From NCBI RefSeq assembly GCF_009906855.1, contig NZ_CP047650.1, positions 3,782,001 through 3,846,000 on the forward strand: a stretch of DNA of 64,000 nucleotides, in the 5' to 3' direction. This DNA comes from Xylophilus rhododendri. Lineage in GTDB: Bacteria; Pseudomonadota; Gammaproteobacteria; Burkholderiales; Burkholderiaceae_C. Below the pieces are notes generated by a model. That model worked only from the letters and a program-made list of their open reading frames with translations, did no database searches and had not been told where the DNA came from. The position numbers and the translations under genes were made by a program. Below are positions 17,711-25,437 of this stretch, in pieces; position 1 is the first letter of the stretch, and each line of letters opens with the position of its first letter.

Positions 17711-17720
17711 GCCTGCGCGT

Positions 17721-18755
17721 TTATATCGCCGCCGCGCCAGCGCAGTACTGCGCCTCGTACGTTCGGCCCGTCGTCAGCAAGGCCCACACGATCCGCGCGT
17801 TCTTGTTGGCCAGCGCAACCGCCGCCACATTGGGCTTCTTGCGCTCGAGCAGGCCCTTGAGCCAGTCCGTCTGCTCGGCCGACTTCTGGCGCCGGCAGAT
17901 CACCGCCCGCGCGCCGTGGATGAGCAAGGTCCGCAAATACGCGTCGCCTCGCTTGCTGATGCCCAGCAGCGTCTGCTTGCCCCCGCTGGAGTGCTGGCGC
18001 GGCACCAGGCCCAGCCAGGCCGCCAGCTGCCGGCCGCTGGCGAAGCTCTTGGCGTCGGCGATGCTCGCCACCAGCGCCGTCGCCGTGATCGGGCCGATGC
18101 CCGGGATCGTCTCGAGCTGGCGGCAGGCCGGGCTCTGGCGATGCCACAGCCGGATGAGCGCTTCGGTCTCGTCGATCTGCCGCGTCAGCTCCTTCAGGTT
18201 CTGCAGCAGCCGCTCCATGAGCTGCCGGAACTGGCCCGTGAGCTCGTTGCTCGCGTCTTCGAGCAGCTCTGGCAAGTACTGCGCAACATGCCGGATGCCC
18301 TTGGGCATGATCAGTCCGAACTCCGCCATGAGACCGCGGATCTGGTTGCCCTGCGCGGTACGCGCCTTGACAAAGCCCTGGCGTACGCGGTGCAGCGCCA
18401 GCAGCGACTGCTGCTCGATGTCCTTGATCGGCACGAAGCGCATGTTCGGCCGGGCCACGGCTTCGCAGATCGCCTCGGCATCGGCCGCGTCGTTCTTGTT
18501 GGTCTTGACGTAGGGCTTGACGAACTGCGGCGCCATCAGCTTGACGGTATGGCCCAGGCTGGTGAGCTTGCGAGCCCAGTGGTGGGCACTGCCGCAAGCT
18601 TCCATGCCGATCAGGCAAGGCGGCAATTGCGCGAAGAACTCGGCCATCTGCTCACGCCTGATCTGCTTGTTCCAGACCTTGCGGCCAGCCTCGTTGACCG
18701 CGTGCACCTGGAAGACATTCTTTGCCAGGTCGATGCCTACTGTCGTAATGTTCAT
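17721..18755 (-). CDS. IS110-family transposase (recombinase)
   Basis: 344 residues. The N-terminal DEDD RuvC-like domain has D9 (VGIDLAK), E52 (MEACGS) and D89/D92 (KNDAADA). The C-terminal Tnp20 domain has the helix-hairpin-helix IPGIGPITATAL (217-228) and the LVPRQHSSGGK segment with the candidate nucleophilic serines near 256-257. All expected catalytic residues are present and the frame is intact, so the element could still be active. The ATG start lies 69 bp inside the right inverted repeat. Confidence 0.93.
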   Translation of the reverse strand: MNITTVGIDLAKNVFQVHAVNEAGRKVWNKQIRREQMAEFFAQLPPCLIGMEACGSAHHWARKLTSLGHTVKLMAPQFVKPYVKTNKNDAADAEAICEAVARPNMRFVPIKDIEQQSLLALHRVRQGFVKARTAQGNQIRGLMAEFGLIMPKGIRHVAQYLPELLEDASNELTGQFRQLMERLLQNLKELTRQIDETEALIRLWHRQSPACRQLETIPGIGPITATALVASIADAKSFASGRQLAAWLGLVPRQHSSGGKQTLLGISKRGDAYLRTLLIHGARAVICRRQKSAEQTDWLKGLLERKKPNVAAVALANKNARIVWALLTTGRTYEAQYCAGAAAI

Positions 18756-18775
18756 GGTGGACGCTCCTCTCGGTT

Positions 18776-18815
18776 AAGTGGAAAACAACGCTTCCACTTT
18801 GGCACTTCTGATGCC
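18776..18815 (-). other. Hairpins in the leader of the IS110 transposase
   Basis: AAGTGGAA (18776-18783) pairs perfectly with TTCCACTT (18792-18799) around an 8-nt loop, and GGCA/TGCC (18801-18815) forms a second small hairpin. They lie between the right inverted repeat and the transposase start and may limit read-through from outside or form part of an element RNA. Confidence 0.4.
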
Positions 18816-18835
18816 GTTTTGGGAGGGGCGTCCAT

Positions 18836-19161
18836 CCCATTGCCAATCCCGGTCGCATCAATTAAACGCGACGTCGCACTTTAGCCGATCGAGCCTCATT
18901 GCAGGCACCCATGATCTCGTCAAGTCGGCATACGTGGCAGACGGTTGTAGATGGATGCATCGGCCGTACTCCTGACCCGAAGAGGTATTCGCGCCGACCC
19001 ATTCCGCGCGATGCGCTACTGCGCACCAATCCCTAGATTCGCCGCAAAGCTCCGCGACTCTTCGCAACGCGGCGCTATCGGGCTGCCTCGCGCGCTTCGT
19101 CAGCCGCTCCGTCGCGCAGCGACAGCCCCCGACCACCCATCTCACCCACCCGAGCCCCGTC
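18836..19161. other. Intergenic region right of the IS element, no gene seen
   Basis: 326 bp of GC-rich DNA. A 129-codon minus-strand frame crosses it and the porin start, but it has no ribosome-binding site or recognisable motif and I do not call it. The sequence may be chromosomal DNA that originally followed glmS, or remnants of mobile DNA. Confidence 0.4.
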
Positions 19162-20448
19162 TTGCCCCTCCGCCCCCAAGCCCTGCAGGCAGCCACCATG
19201 GCCCTGGCCGCCGCCACCTGCCTGCCTGCCCACGCCCAGGACCTCATCGACCGCCTGGGCCTCGGCGGCGACTTCCGCGAGGTCTACGAGTCCTCCCGCC
19301 ATCCGGTCTTCGGCCTGGACCGTCCCAGCCAGGACGACCGTTTCCTCCACCGTCTGCAGCTGCATTCCGACATCCGCTTCGGCACCACCAGCCGCGCCTA
19401 TGTCGAACTCGTCAGCGGCCGCACCTCCGGCTGGGGCGGCGCGCCCGCCGGCACGCAGGACGACAGCCTGGACATCCTCCAGGCCTTCGCCGAAACCCGC
19501 TTCACCCCCGGCGGCCAGCCGCTCGACCTGCGTGCCGGCCGGCAGGAGCTGAGTTTCGGCTCCTCCCGGCTGGTGTCGGTGCGTGAAGGCCCCAATGTGC
19601 GGCGCAGCTTCGACGGCGTTCGTGGCACCTGGACACTCGCCGGCCCCATGCGCGCCGATGTCTTCGCGGTGCGCCCGGTCGCCCCGCGCGTCGGCAGCTT
19701 CAACGACCGCAGCTCCGACGCCGAAGCCTTCTGGGGCGCCTACCTCGCCGACATCCCCACCGCGCTGAGCGGCATGCGGGCCGACATCTACTACCTGGGC
19801 CTGAACCGCGCCAATGCCGGCTTCGCCGACGGCCGCGCGCAGGAGCGCCGGCACACGGTGGGCGCACGCCTGTTCGGCAAGACCGGCGCGGCCGACTGGA
19901 ATTTCGAGGGCGCCTGGCAGTTCGGCCGCTTCGGCACGGCCGACATCCGCGCCTGGACGCTGTCCTCCGACAGCGGCTACACGGCCGCGGCCCTGCCGCT
20001 GCGCCCGCGCTTCGGGCTCAAGGCGGATGCGATCAGCGGCGACCGCCGTGCGGGCGACGGCCGGCTGGGCACCTTCAATGCGCTCTATCCCAAGCTGCCG
20101 TATTTCTCGGAAGCCAATGTGGCGGCGCCGGCCAACCTGCTGGATCTGCAGCCCAACATCACCGTGTCGCCCCGGTCCGACCTGCAGTTCAACCTCGGCT
20201 GGAACGGCCTGTGGAAGCAGGCCCGCGCGGACGCCTTCTACGCGCCGCCGCTGGTGGCGGTGGCCGGCACCGCCGGGCTGGGCTCGCGCTACATCGGGCA
20301 GCAGTGGGTGGTGTCGGGCTCATGGGCGGCGACGAAGCGGGTGGCGGTCGGCGCCAACTACGTGCATTTCCAGCCCGGCGCGGCCCTGCGCGGCGTGGGC
20401 GGGCGGGCCGGGGATTTCCTCAACCTCACGGTGCATGTGAAGTTCTAG
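19162..20448 (+). CDS. Alginate-export-family outer-membrane porin
   Basis: 428 residues with a signal peptide (cleavage after about PAHAQ, residue 26) and a beta-barrel pattern ending in HVKF with the C-terminal phenylalanine of outer-membrane proteins. The opening of the mature part (LGLGGDFREVYESSRHPVFGLD) and the RAGRQELSFGSSRLVSVREGPNVRR-type central motif are those of the alginate_exp domain, a family now known for many substrates. The start is a TTG; an ATG at 19198 would leave a short signal without its basic residues. The substrate is unknown. The hydrolase gene follows 103 bp later. Confidence 0.83.
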   Translation: MPLRPQALQAATMALAAATCLPAHAQDLIDRLGLGGDFREVYESSRHPVFGLDRPSQDDRFLHRLQLHSDIRFGTTSRAYVELVSGRTSGWGGAPAGTQDDSLDILQAFAETRFTPGGQPLDLRAGRQELSFGSSRLVSVREGPNVRRSFDGVRGTWTLAGPMRADVFAVRPVAPRVGSFNDRSSDAEAFWGAYLADIPTALSGMRADIYYLGLNRANAGFADGRAQERRHTVGARLFGKTGAADWNFEGAWQFGRFGTADIRAWTLSSDSGYTAAALPLRPRFGLKADAISGDRRAGDGRLGTFNALYPKLPYFSEANVAAPANLLDLQPNITVSPRSDLQFNLGWNGLWKQARADAFYAPPLVAVAGTAGLGSRYIGQQWVVSGSWAATKRVAVGANYVHFQPGAALRGVGGRAGDFLNLTVHVKF

Positions 20449-20551
20449 CGCTCTCTCCTTGGAGCCATGCGGCCTGCGCCATTGGCGCGATGCGGCGGCG
20501 GGCGGGTTCGGGGAGGCTCTGCCGGGTCACCACCTATCCAGCGAGTTCCCC

Positions 20552-21178
20552 ATGGCAGCATCCACCCAGCTTCTCACCCCCGACAACTGCGCCCTGGTCC
20601 TGATCGACCAGCAGGCAGGCCTGGCCTTCGGCGTCCAGTCCATGGACAAGCAGGCCCTGCTCAACAACAGCGTGGCGCTGGCCCGCACGGCCCGGGTCTT
20701 CGGCATTCCGGTGGTGATCAGCACCTCGGCCACCAAGGTCTACAGCGGCCCGCTGATGCCGGCCCTGCGCGCCGAACTGGCGGACCAGCCGGTGCTGGAC
20801 CGCCGCAGCATGAATGTGTTCGAGGACGACGCGGTCCTCGCCGCCATCGCCGCCACCGGCCGCAGGAAGCTGCTGTTCTCCGGCATGCTGACCGAGGCCT
20901 GCATCAGCTTCGCCGTGCTCAGCGCCCAGGAGGCCGGCTACCAGAGCTTCGTGGTGGCCGATGCCTGCGGCGGGCTGACGGCCACCGGCCACGACATGGC
21001 CTTGCGCCGCATGGAGTCGCAAGGCGCGGTGATGACGTCCTGGCTGCAGGTGGTGCTGGAGCTGCAGCGTGACTGGACGCGCAAGGCCACCTACGACGCG
21101 GCGCGCGGCATCGTGGAGGCCAATGGGGGTGGGTATGGGATCGGGCTGAACTATGCGCGGGACATGCTGCCGCATTGA
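20552..21178 (+). CDS. Isochorismatase-family cysteine hydrolase (YcaC-like)
   Basis: 208 residues from ATG 20552. The family triad is visible as Asp in VLIDQQAG (about 20), a Lys near TSATKVYSG, and Cys in MLTEACISFAV (about 117). The DACGGLTATGHDMALRRM segment is typical of the YcaC subgroup, whose natural substrates are mostly unknown. The gene could be cotranscribed with the porin upstream. Five GAGC units follow its stop. Confidence 0.87.
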   Translation: MAASTQLLTPDNCALVLIDQQAGLAFGVQSMDKQALLNNSVALARTARVFGIPVVISTSATKVYSGPLMPALRAELADQPVLDRRSMNVFEDDAVLAAIAATGRRKLLFSGMLTEACISFAVLSAQEAGYQSFVVADACGGLTATGHDMALRRMESQGAVMTSWLQVVLELQRDWTRKATYDAARGIVEANGGGYGIGLNYARDMLPH

Positions 21179-21196
21179 GCGAGCGAGCGAGCGAGC
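21177..21196 (+). repeat. Tetranucleotide repeat (GAGC)x5
   Basis: Five exact GAGC units overlap the stop codon of the hydrolase gene and extend into the gap before the convergent paralogue gene. It lies outside coding sequence of both neighbours apart from the stop. Confidence 0.85.
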
Positions 21197-21205
21197 GGGC
21201 CGGCG

Positions 21206-22336
21206 CTACGGCCGCACAACCAGCACATTCCGCCGGTTCGCCAACGCCGTGTCCAGAGCGCTCAGCTGCGCCTGCCGGATCACCGGGTCGTCGGTGTGGA
21301 AGGGATTGGGCCGCCAGCCGAAGCGCTCCAGCACCCGGTACTGGCCGCCGTTCATCTGGATCTCGTGGTCGGTCTGCTGGCCGGGCAGCTGCACGTAGAT
21401 CTTCGAGCCGGTGGGCGAGCTGTAGGTGCTGAAGAACCAGAACCCGCTCCATCTGCCTTCCGGGAACACCTGCAGGGCCGTGTCCAACGGGATGAAGAAC
21501 AGCGTGCCGTCATAGTAGAAGCCGGTCTTGGTGATGATGAGCCCCAGTACGCCCTGGGGGTTCATAAGCTCGTCGTAGAAGTCCTTGATGGCCGCCAGGC
21601 GCTGGGTCTGCAAGGGGGTCAGGGTGGTGGTGGTGTCCCGCGGCGGCGCGGTCTGGGTGGGGGCGCGCCGTTCCAGCGCTTCGTTCAGCAGCAGGCGGGC
21701 ATCTCGCGGCGTGTTGCCGTGGCGGATCGTCGCGCTGGCGCTGGCCAGAACTTCCTTGCGCGCGGCTTCGATCCCGGGCTTGTCGCGGCGCACGGTGGCC
21801 GCGTCTTCCAGGTCCAGGACGAATTTTCTGGCGGTGTCGAAGCGCTGGAAGATGTAGCGCGACGAGTCGTCCGGCAGCTCCTGGCGGGCGTAGTCCGTGA
21901 CCTGGCCCAGCAGTTCCGCCGCCTCGGTGTACTGGAGGCTGGACAAGGCCGCGAGGTAGCGAGCCAGCGCCTGGCTCAAGGTGCCGCCGTCGTGCAGCAC
22001 TTGCCAGCCGGGGGCGTGGACCTGCCACCGGCCCGTCAACCGGGGATGGTGGCCGCGGATGCCGGGTTCGGCCTCCGCCTGCCGCTCGTCGCGGGAGGGG
22101 TGGGCCCAGTCCGCCCGGTTCAGCAGCAGGGCGCCCAGTTGCGGATGCTGGTCCAGCAGGCTGAAAAACCGCTGGTATCCGGGGGCATGCGGGTCCACGG
22201 CCAATGTCTTCTCGTGTCGTCGGTCGTCCGCGTCGATGACCGAATTCGTGGAGATGAGCGCGGCGCCGAAGCGCGAGGGATACGCCGTCATGCTGTGGTG
22301 CGGCAGGTAAGGCAGGGAGGAGGGGAGAAGGCTCAT
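21206..22336 (-). CDS. Unknown protein, paralogue 1 of a three-member family
   Basis: 376 residues, not recognised. It shares with the two neighbours at 22505-23737 and 25438-26565 an MS-(L/F)-(L/I)-xSS-like start, a VDPHAPGY/HPQLGALLL block (about 48-72), APGWQVLHDGGTLSQALARYL (about 107-127), a helical block RYIFQRFDTARKFVLDLEDA (about 158-177), HGNTPRDARLLL (about 203-214) and a C-terminal core with IPLDTALQVFPEG, QMNGGQYRVLERF and WRPNPF followed by DPVIRQAQLSAL. No signal peptide or membrane segment. A Thr-rich linker separates the halves. The family could be secreted effectors or a lineage-specific expansion; no function is claimed. Confidence 0.85.
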   Translation of the reverse strand: MSLLPSSLPYLPHHSMTAYPSRFGAALISTNSVIDADDRRHEKTLAVDPHAPGYQRFFSLLDQHPQLGALLLNRADWAHPSRDERQAEAEPGIRGHHPRLTGRWQVHAPGWQVLHDGGTLSQALARYLAALSSLQYTEAAELLGQVTDYARQELPDDSSRYIFQRFDTARKFVLDLEDAATVRRDKPGIEAARKEVLASASATIRHGNTPRDARLLLNEALERRAPTQTAPPRDTTTTLTPLQTQRLAAIKDFYDELMNPQGVLGLIITKTGFYYDGTLFFIPLDTALQVFPEGRWSGFWFFSTYSSPTGSKIYVQLPGQQTDHEIQMNGGQYRVLERFGWRPNPFHTDDPVIRQAQLSALDTALANRRNVLVVRP

Positions 22337-22389
22337 GGCGAAGGCAGGCAGGAGTCAACGGCCTTCGAGCTTGCGGGACTTCCACCCCG

Positions 22390-22409
22390 GCCGCCTGTTG
22401 CATCACGAA
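22390..22409 (-). promoter_or_regulatory. Shared upstream motif, paralogue 1
   Basis: On the minus strand TTCGTGATGCAACAGGCGGC, starting 73 bp before the ATG. The same TTCG...CAGGCGG pattern occurs at nearly the same distance upstream of both other paralogues. Confidence 0.4.
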
Positions 22410-22504
22410 TGCATGGGCGGCCAGGAGGCGGTGGTCCCGTGTCCATTCGGCCGGGCGTGCGATGGCTGCGGATTCCGCGTCATCCGCGGCGCCGGACCTG
22501 CCCC

Positions 22505-23737
22505 TCAGGAGAGCGCCGACGCCTGCCTCGGCCTGCGTCTCGGTATCGTCTTGGCCTTCTCTTTCGCGTCGCGCAAGGCCTTCAGCTGTGCTTCCCGCAC
22601 CACCGGGTCGTTGCAGAAGAACGGATTGGGCCGCCAGTCGTCGAAGCGGCCGAGCACCCGGTATTGGCCGTTGAGCATCTGCAGTTCGTAGTCGTTCACA
22701 TCGTCGTCAGGCAGCTTCACGTAGATGCTGCTGTCCAGCGCCGGCTTGTAGCCTGACACAAAGAGGAAGCTCCACGCGCCGCCGTCCGGAAACACCTGCA
22801 GGGCCGTGTCGAGCGGCACGAAGTACAGCAGGCCGTTTTCAAAGAAGGCCTCCTGCATGACGGTGGGGGCCGTCCTTCCCTCGAGGTTCATCAGTTCGCG
22901 GTAGTAGTCCTCGATGTAGGCCAGGCGCTGCGCCACCTCGGGTCGCTGGGGCGCCTTGGTGCCGGGTTCCAGCGCGGGCCCTGCGGTGTCCGGCGGGTCG
23001 ATGTCGGGAAGCGGATCGGCATCCGGCAGGGGCACTGGCTGGGGAAGCGGCACGGGCGCGGCGAGCTGACGCTGCATTTCCTCGTCCAGCAGGATGTGAG
23101 CATCCCGCGGCATGTTGCCGTTCTGGAGCACGCCGTTGGCGTTGACCAGGACTTCGCGTTGCGCATCTTCCAGCCCTGGCTGTCCCTGGCGTGCCGCAGC
23201 CGCCTTCTCCAGGTCCTGGACAAACATCTTGGCGATGTCGAACCGCTTCCGGATATAGCGGGTTGCCTGGGCCGGAAGCCGGCCATGGATGTAGTTCCAG
23301 GTAGCGGCGTGCAGATCGGCTGCCCGGCTGTATTCGTGCATGTACATGTACGAGGTAAAGCGTCCCAGCGTATCGCTGAGGGTGCTTCCATCCTTCAGCA
23401 CCCGCCAGCCCGGTGCGCGCGCCCTCTGCCGTGCGGTCAGGTCATCCGGCTCCTGGGGCTCGCGCGGCTCGCGTACGACCGTCGAATCCGGCTGGTCCTC
23501 GGGAACTGCCCAGTCCACGTCTTTGAACATCTGCGGATGTTTCTCCATGAGGCTGCGCAAGCCGCGGGCCCAGGATGCATGCGGGTCCACCAGCACCTCT
23601 TCATCGATGGTCTGCCCGTCGGCATCGATGCTCGTGGTGGTGTAGGAAATGCGCGGTCCGGCGTCCCCGGACTGCGGGGCGAAGGCCCAATGGCTGTTGC
23701 CGGACGGTGCGACGTATGACGAGGGAATAAGGCTCAT
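22505..23737 (-). CDS. Unknown protein, paralogue 2 of a three-member family
   Basis: 410 residues from ATG 23737, chosen because MSLIPSS aligns with the starts of the other two copies. It carries all conserved blocks: VDPHASWARGL, APGWRVLKDGSTLSDTLGRF, RYIRKRFDIAKMFVQDLE, NGNMPRDAHILLDEE, VPLDTALQVFPDGGAWSFLF, QMLNGQYRVLGRFDDWRPNPFF and NDPVVREAQLKAL. It is the most divergent member. A Pro/Asp-rich linker (about residues 245-285) replaces the Thr-rich linker of the others. No transport signal seen. A basic C-terminal tail (RRRPRQ) is unique to this copy. Confidence 0.83.
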   Translation of the reverse strand: MSLIPSSYVAPSGNSHWAFAPQSGDAGPRISYTTTSIDADGQTIDEEVLVDPHASWARGLRSLMEKHPQMFKDVDWAVPEDQPDSTVVREPREPQEPDDLTARQRARAPGWRVLKDGSTLSDTLGRFTSYMYMHEYSRAADLHAATWNYIHGRLPAQATRYIRKRFDIAKMFVQDLEKAAAARQGQPGLEDAQREVLVNANGVLQNGNMPRDAHILLDEEMQRQLAAPVPLPQPVPLPDADPLPDIDPPDTAGPALEPGTKAPQRPEVAQRLAYIEDYYRELMNLEGRTAPTVMQEAFFENGLLYFVPLDTALQVFPDGGAWSFLFVSGYKPALDSSIYVKLPDDDVNDYELQMLNGQYRVLGRFDDWRPNPFFCNDPVVREAQLKALRDAKEKAKTIPRRRPRQASALS

Positions 23738-23793
23738 GGCGGCTGCTCGCTCGAAGTTCGAAGGGGAACGCAGCATCCTCAAACCGCGCCGCC

Positions 23794-23813
23794 ACCGCCT
23801 GCGCCATTGCGAA
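23794..23813 (-). promoter_or_regulatory. Shared upstream motif, paralogue 2
   Basis: Minus-strand TTCGCAATGGCGCAGGCGGT beginning 76 bp before the ATG, matching the motif upstream of paralogues 1 and 3. Confidence 0.4.
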
Positions 23814-23861
23814 GCCATCGATGGTTTGCGCGGCCCTCCGGCTTTCCTTATGGCGCAGCCA

Positions 23862-25282
23862 TCATTCGGAAGCGAGCTTCCTGATCAAACGGTAGAGGAA
23901 TTCCCGCCCCTTCAGCAGCTCCGCCACGCCGATGTTCTCGTTCAAGCCATGCACCCCGGTCTTCTCCGGATCCACGAACAGGCCCGACACGCCATACATC
24001 GGAATGCCCGCGGCCCGGAAGCGGCGGCTGTCGGTGGTGCTGACCCCCATGGTCGGCACCACCGGCACGCCGGGCCACATCTCGGCGGTGATCTCGTCCA
24101 CCGTCTTCAGCAGGGCCGGGGCCAGCGGGGAGCCGGGGCGGGATCGTCCTGGCGCACGCGGGTCACCTTGATCTTGGGGCCGGCGATCTCCTGCATCCTG
24201 CGCTCGACGAAGGCCAGATCCTCGTCGGGCAGCGCGCGGCAGTTGATGGTGGCCTTGGCGCTCTGCGGCAGGGCGTTGGGGGCGTGGCCGGCCTGCACCA
24301 TGGTGGCCACGCAGGTGGTGCGCAGCAGGCCGACGATGGAGGCGCGGTTGGACAGGCGCTCCAGCACCGCGTCCGGCGGATTGCCGCCGGCCACGGCTTC
24401 GAAGTCGGCTCTCGTGGCTTCGTCCTGCAGCGGCGCGCTGCGCGAGAAGTAGGCCCGGGCGGCGGGGTTCAGGTCCACCGGGAAGCGGTACTGCTTCAGC
24501 CGCACCAGGGCCTCGGCCAGTTCGTAGATGGTGTTGTCGGGCGTGGGGCGGGCGCTGTGGCCGCCGGGGCCGGTGGCGGCGAATTCGTACTGCACGAAGG
24601 TCTTCTCGCCGAGCTGCATCACATGGATGAAGGGCTTGCCGTTCTTCAGCTCGCCGCGGCCGCCTTCGTTGATGCCGAACTCCGCATCGATGTCCTGCCG
24701 GCGGTTCTTGATCAGCCAGGCGGCGCCGTTGGCGGGCGAGGCGCCGCGCTCCTCGTCGGCGGTCAGGGCCAGCACGATGTCGCGGTCGGGCCGGAAGCCC
24801 TCGCGCTTCAACTGCGACAGCACCGACACATAGGCCGAGGCCATGGCCTTGTCGTCGATGGCGCCACGTGCGACGTAGTGGCCGTCGATCTCCTGCAGCT
24901 TGAAGGGGTCGGTCTTCCAGTCCTCACGTTTGGCTTCGACCACGTCGATGTGGGCCACCAGCAGCAGCGGCTTCTTGCTGCCGCCCGTGCCCTTGAAGCG
25001 GCCGAGCAGGTTGCCCTTGCGGGGGAAGGGTTCGATGACCTCGAAGTCGCCATCGGCGAAGCCGGCGGCCAGCAGGCGCTGCTTCATGGCATTGGCGGCC
25101 TCGGTGGTGCTGCCGGCGGAGTCGCTGGTGTTGATCTCGATGAGCTGGCGGTAGATGTCCTTGAACTCATCCACATCGGACGGGGCTGAGTGGGCGAGCG
25201 TGGCGCCGGCCAGGGCAACGCAAAGTCCCATCGCGCGCAGCAGGGGACGAAGAATGGGAGGGCGTGAGGTCATGGGCTGCAT
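23862..25282 (-). pseudogene. M20-family metallopeptidase, frameshifted
   Basis: The first frame (25282 down to about 24107) encodes a signal peptide (LCVALAGATLAHSA) and an M20/M28-like peptidase with AHIDVV, ARGAIDDKAM and TADEERG metal-binding and catalytic motifs and GPGGHSARP of the lid domain. It ends in an out-of-place WPRPC tail. The continuation, VDEITAEMWPGVPVVPTMGVSTTDSRRF..., is intact in another frame (24101 to 23862). A single base missing in the C/G run near 24132-24143 explains this. Either the gene is inactivated or there is a homopolymer sequencing error. It interrupts the three-paralogue array. A start at 25273 or 25282 is likely. Confidence 0.85.
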
Positions 25283-25329
25283 GGGTGGAGGATTCCGGTT
25301 CGTCTTCGGGTATTGAGCGAGGAGCATCT

Positions 25330-25414
25330 TTCGTCGGATGCAGGGAATCGGCCATATAGGACCGATCAGCTTGGGCAAGCGGTCCGGTATGGCCGATTCA
25401 AGGCTGCCGACGAA
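25330..25414. repeat. Long imperfect inverted repeat
   Basis: Arms pair as TTCGTCGG (25330-25337) with CCGACGAA (25407-25414), GAATCGGCCATA (25345-25356) with TATGGCCGATTC (25388-25399), and GGACCG (25359-25364) with CGGTCC (25380-25385). It fills the gap between the stop of paralogue 3 and the start of the M20 pseudogene. It has no T run, so it is not a standard terminator. Confidence 0.75.
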
Positions 25415-25437
25415 GGCCTGCGTCGATGCGAGGAAGC

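Larger units (their letters stand above)
17441..18835 (-). mobile_element. IS110-family element (IS1111-like) with subterminal inverted repeats
   Basis: A complete-looking element of about 1.4 kb. ATGGACGCCCCT at 17441-17452 and its exact reverse complement AGGGGCGTCCAT at 18824-18835 flank the transposase gene. Subterminal inverted repeats of this kind distinguish the IS1111 group from the rest of IS110. A third, degenerate copy (TGGACGCTCCTC, 18758-18769) lies just upstream of the transposase start. The true ends may extend a few bases beyond the repeats. I see no target duplication. It sits at the right side of the AT-rich island. Confidence 0.82.

Noticed and set aside
17426..17860. Plus-strand frame across the left end of the IS element
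   Set aside because: It runs through the terminal repeat and antisense to the transposase and has no recognisable domain.
14474..19161. Search for a second Tn7 end (CCGCCCACA) or tns genes right of glmS
   Set aside because: Neither is present in the window, so I do not call a Tn7 element, only a Tn7-end-like sequence at the left junction.
18858..19247. 129-codon minus-strand frame between the IS element and the porin
   Set aside because: It overlaps the porin start antisense, has no ribosome-binding site, and shows no motif I recognise. It may contain remnants of mobile DNA, but I could not support that.
21177..21196. GAGC repeat as a phase-variation switch
   Set aside because: The repeat is at and beyond the stop codon of the hydrolase and outside the convergent gene, so slippage would not change either protein except trivially at the stop.
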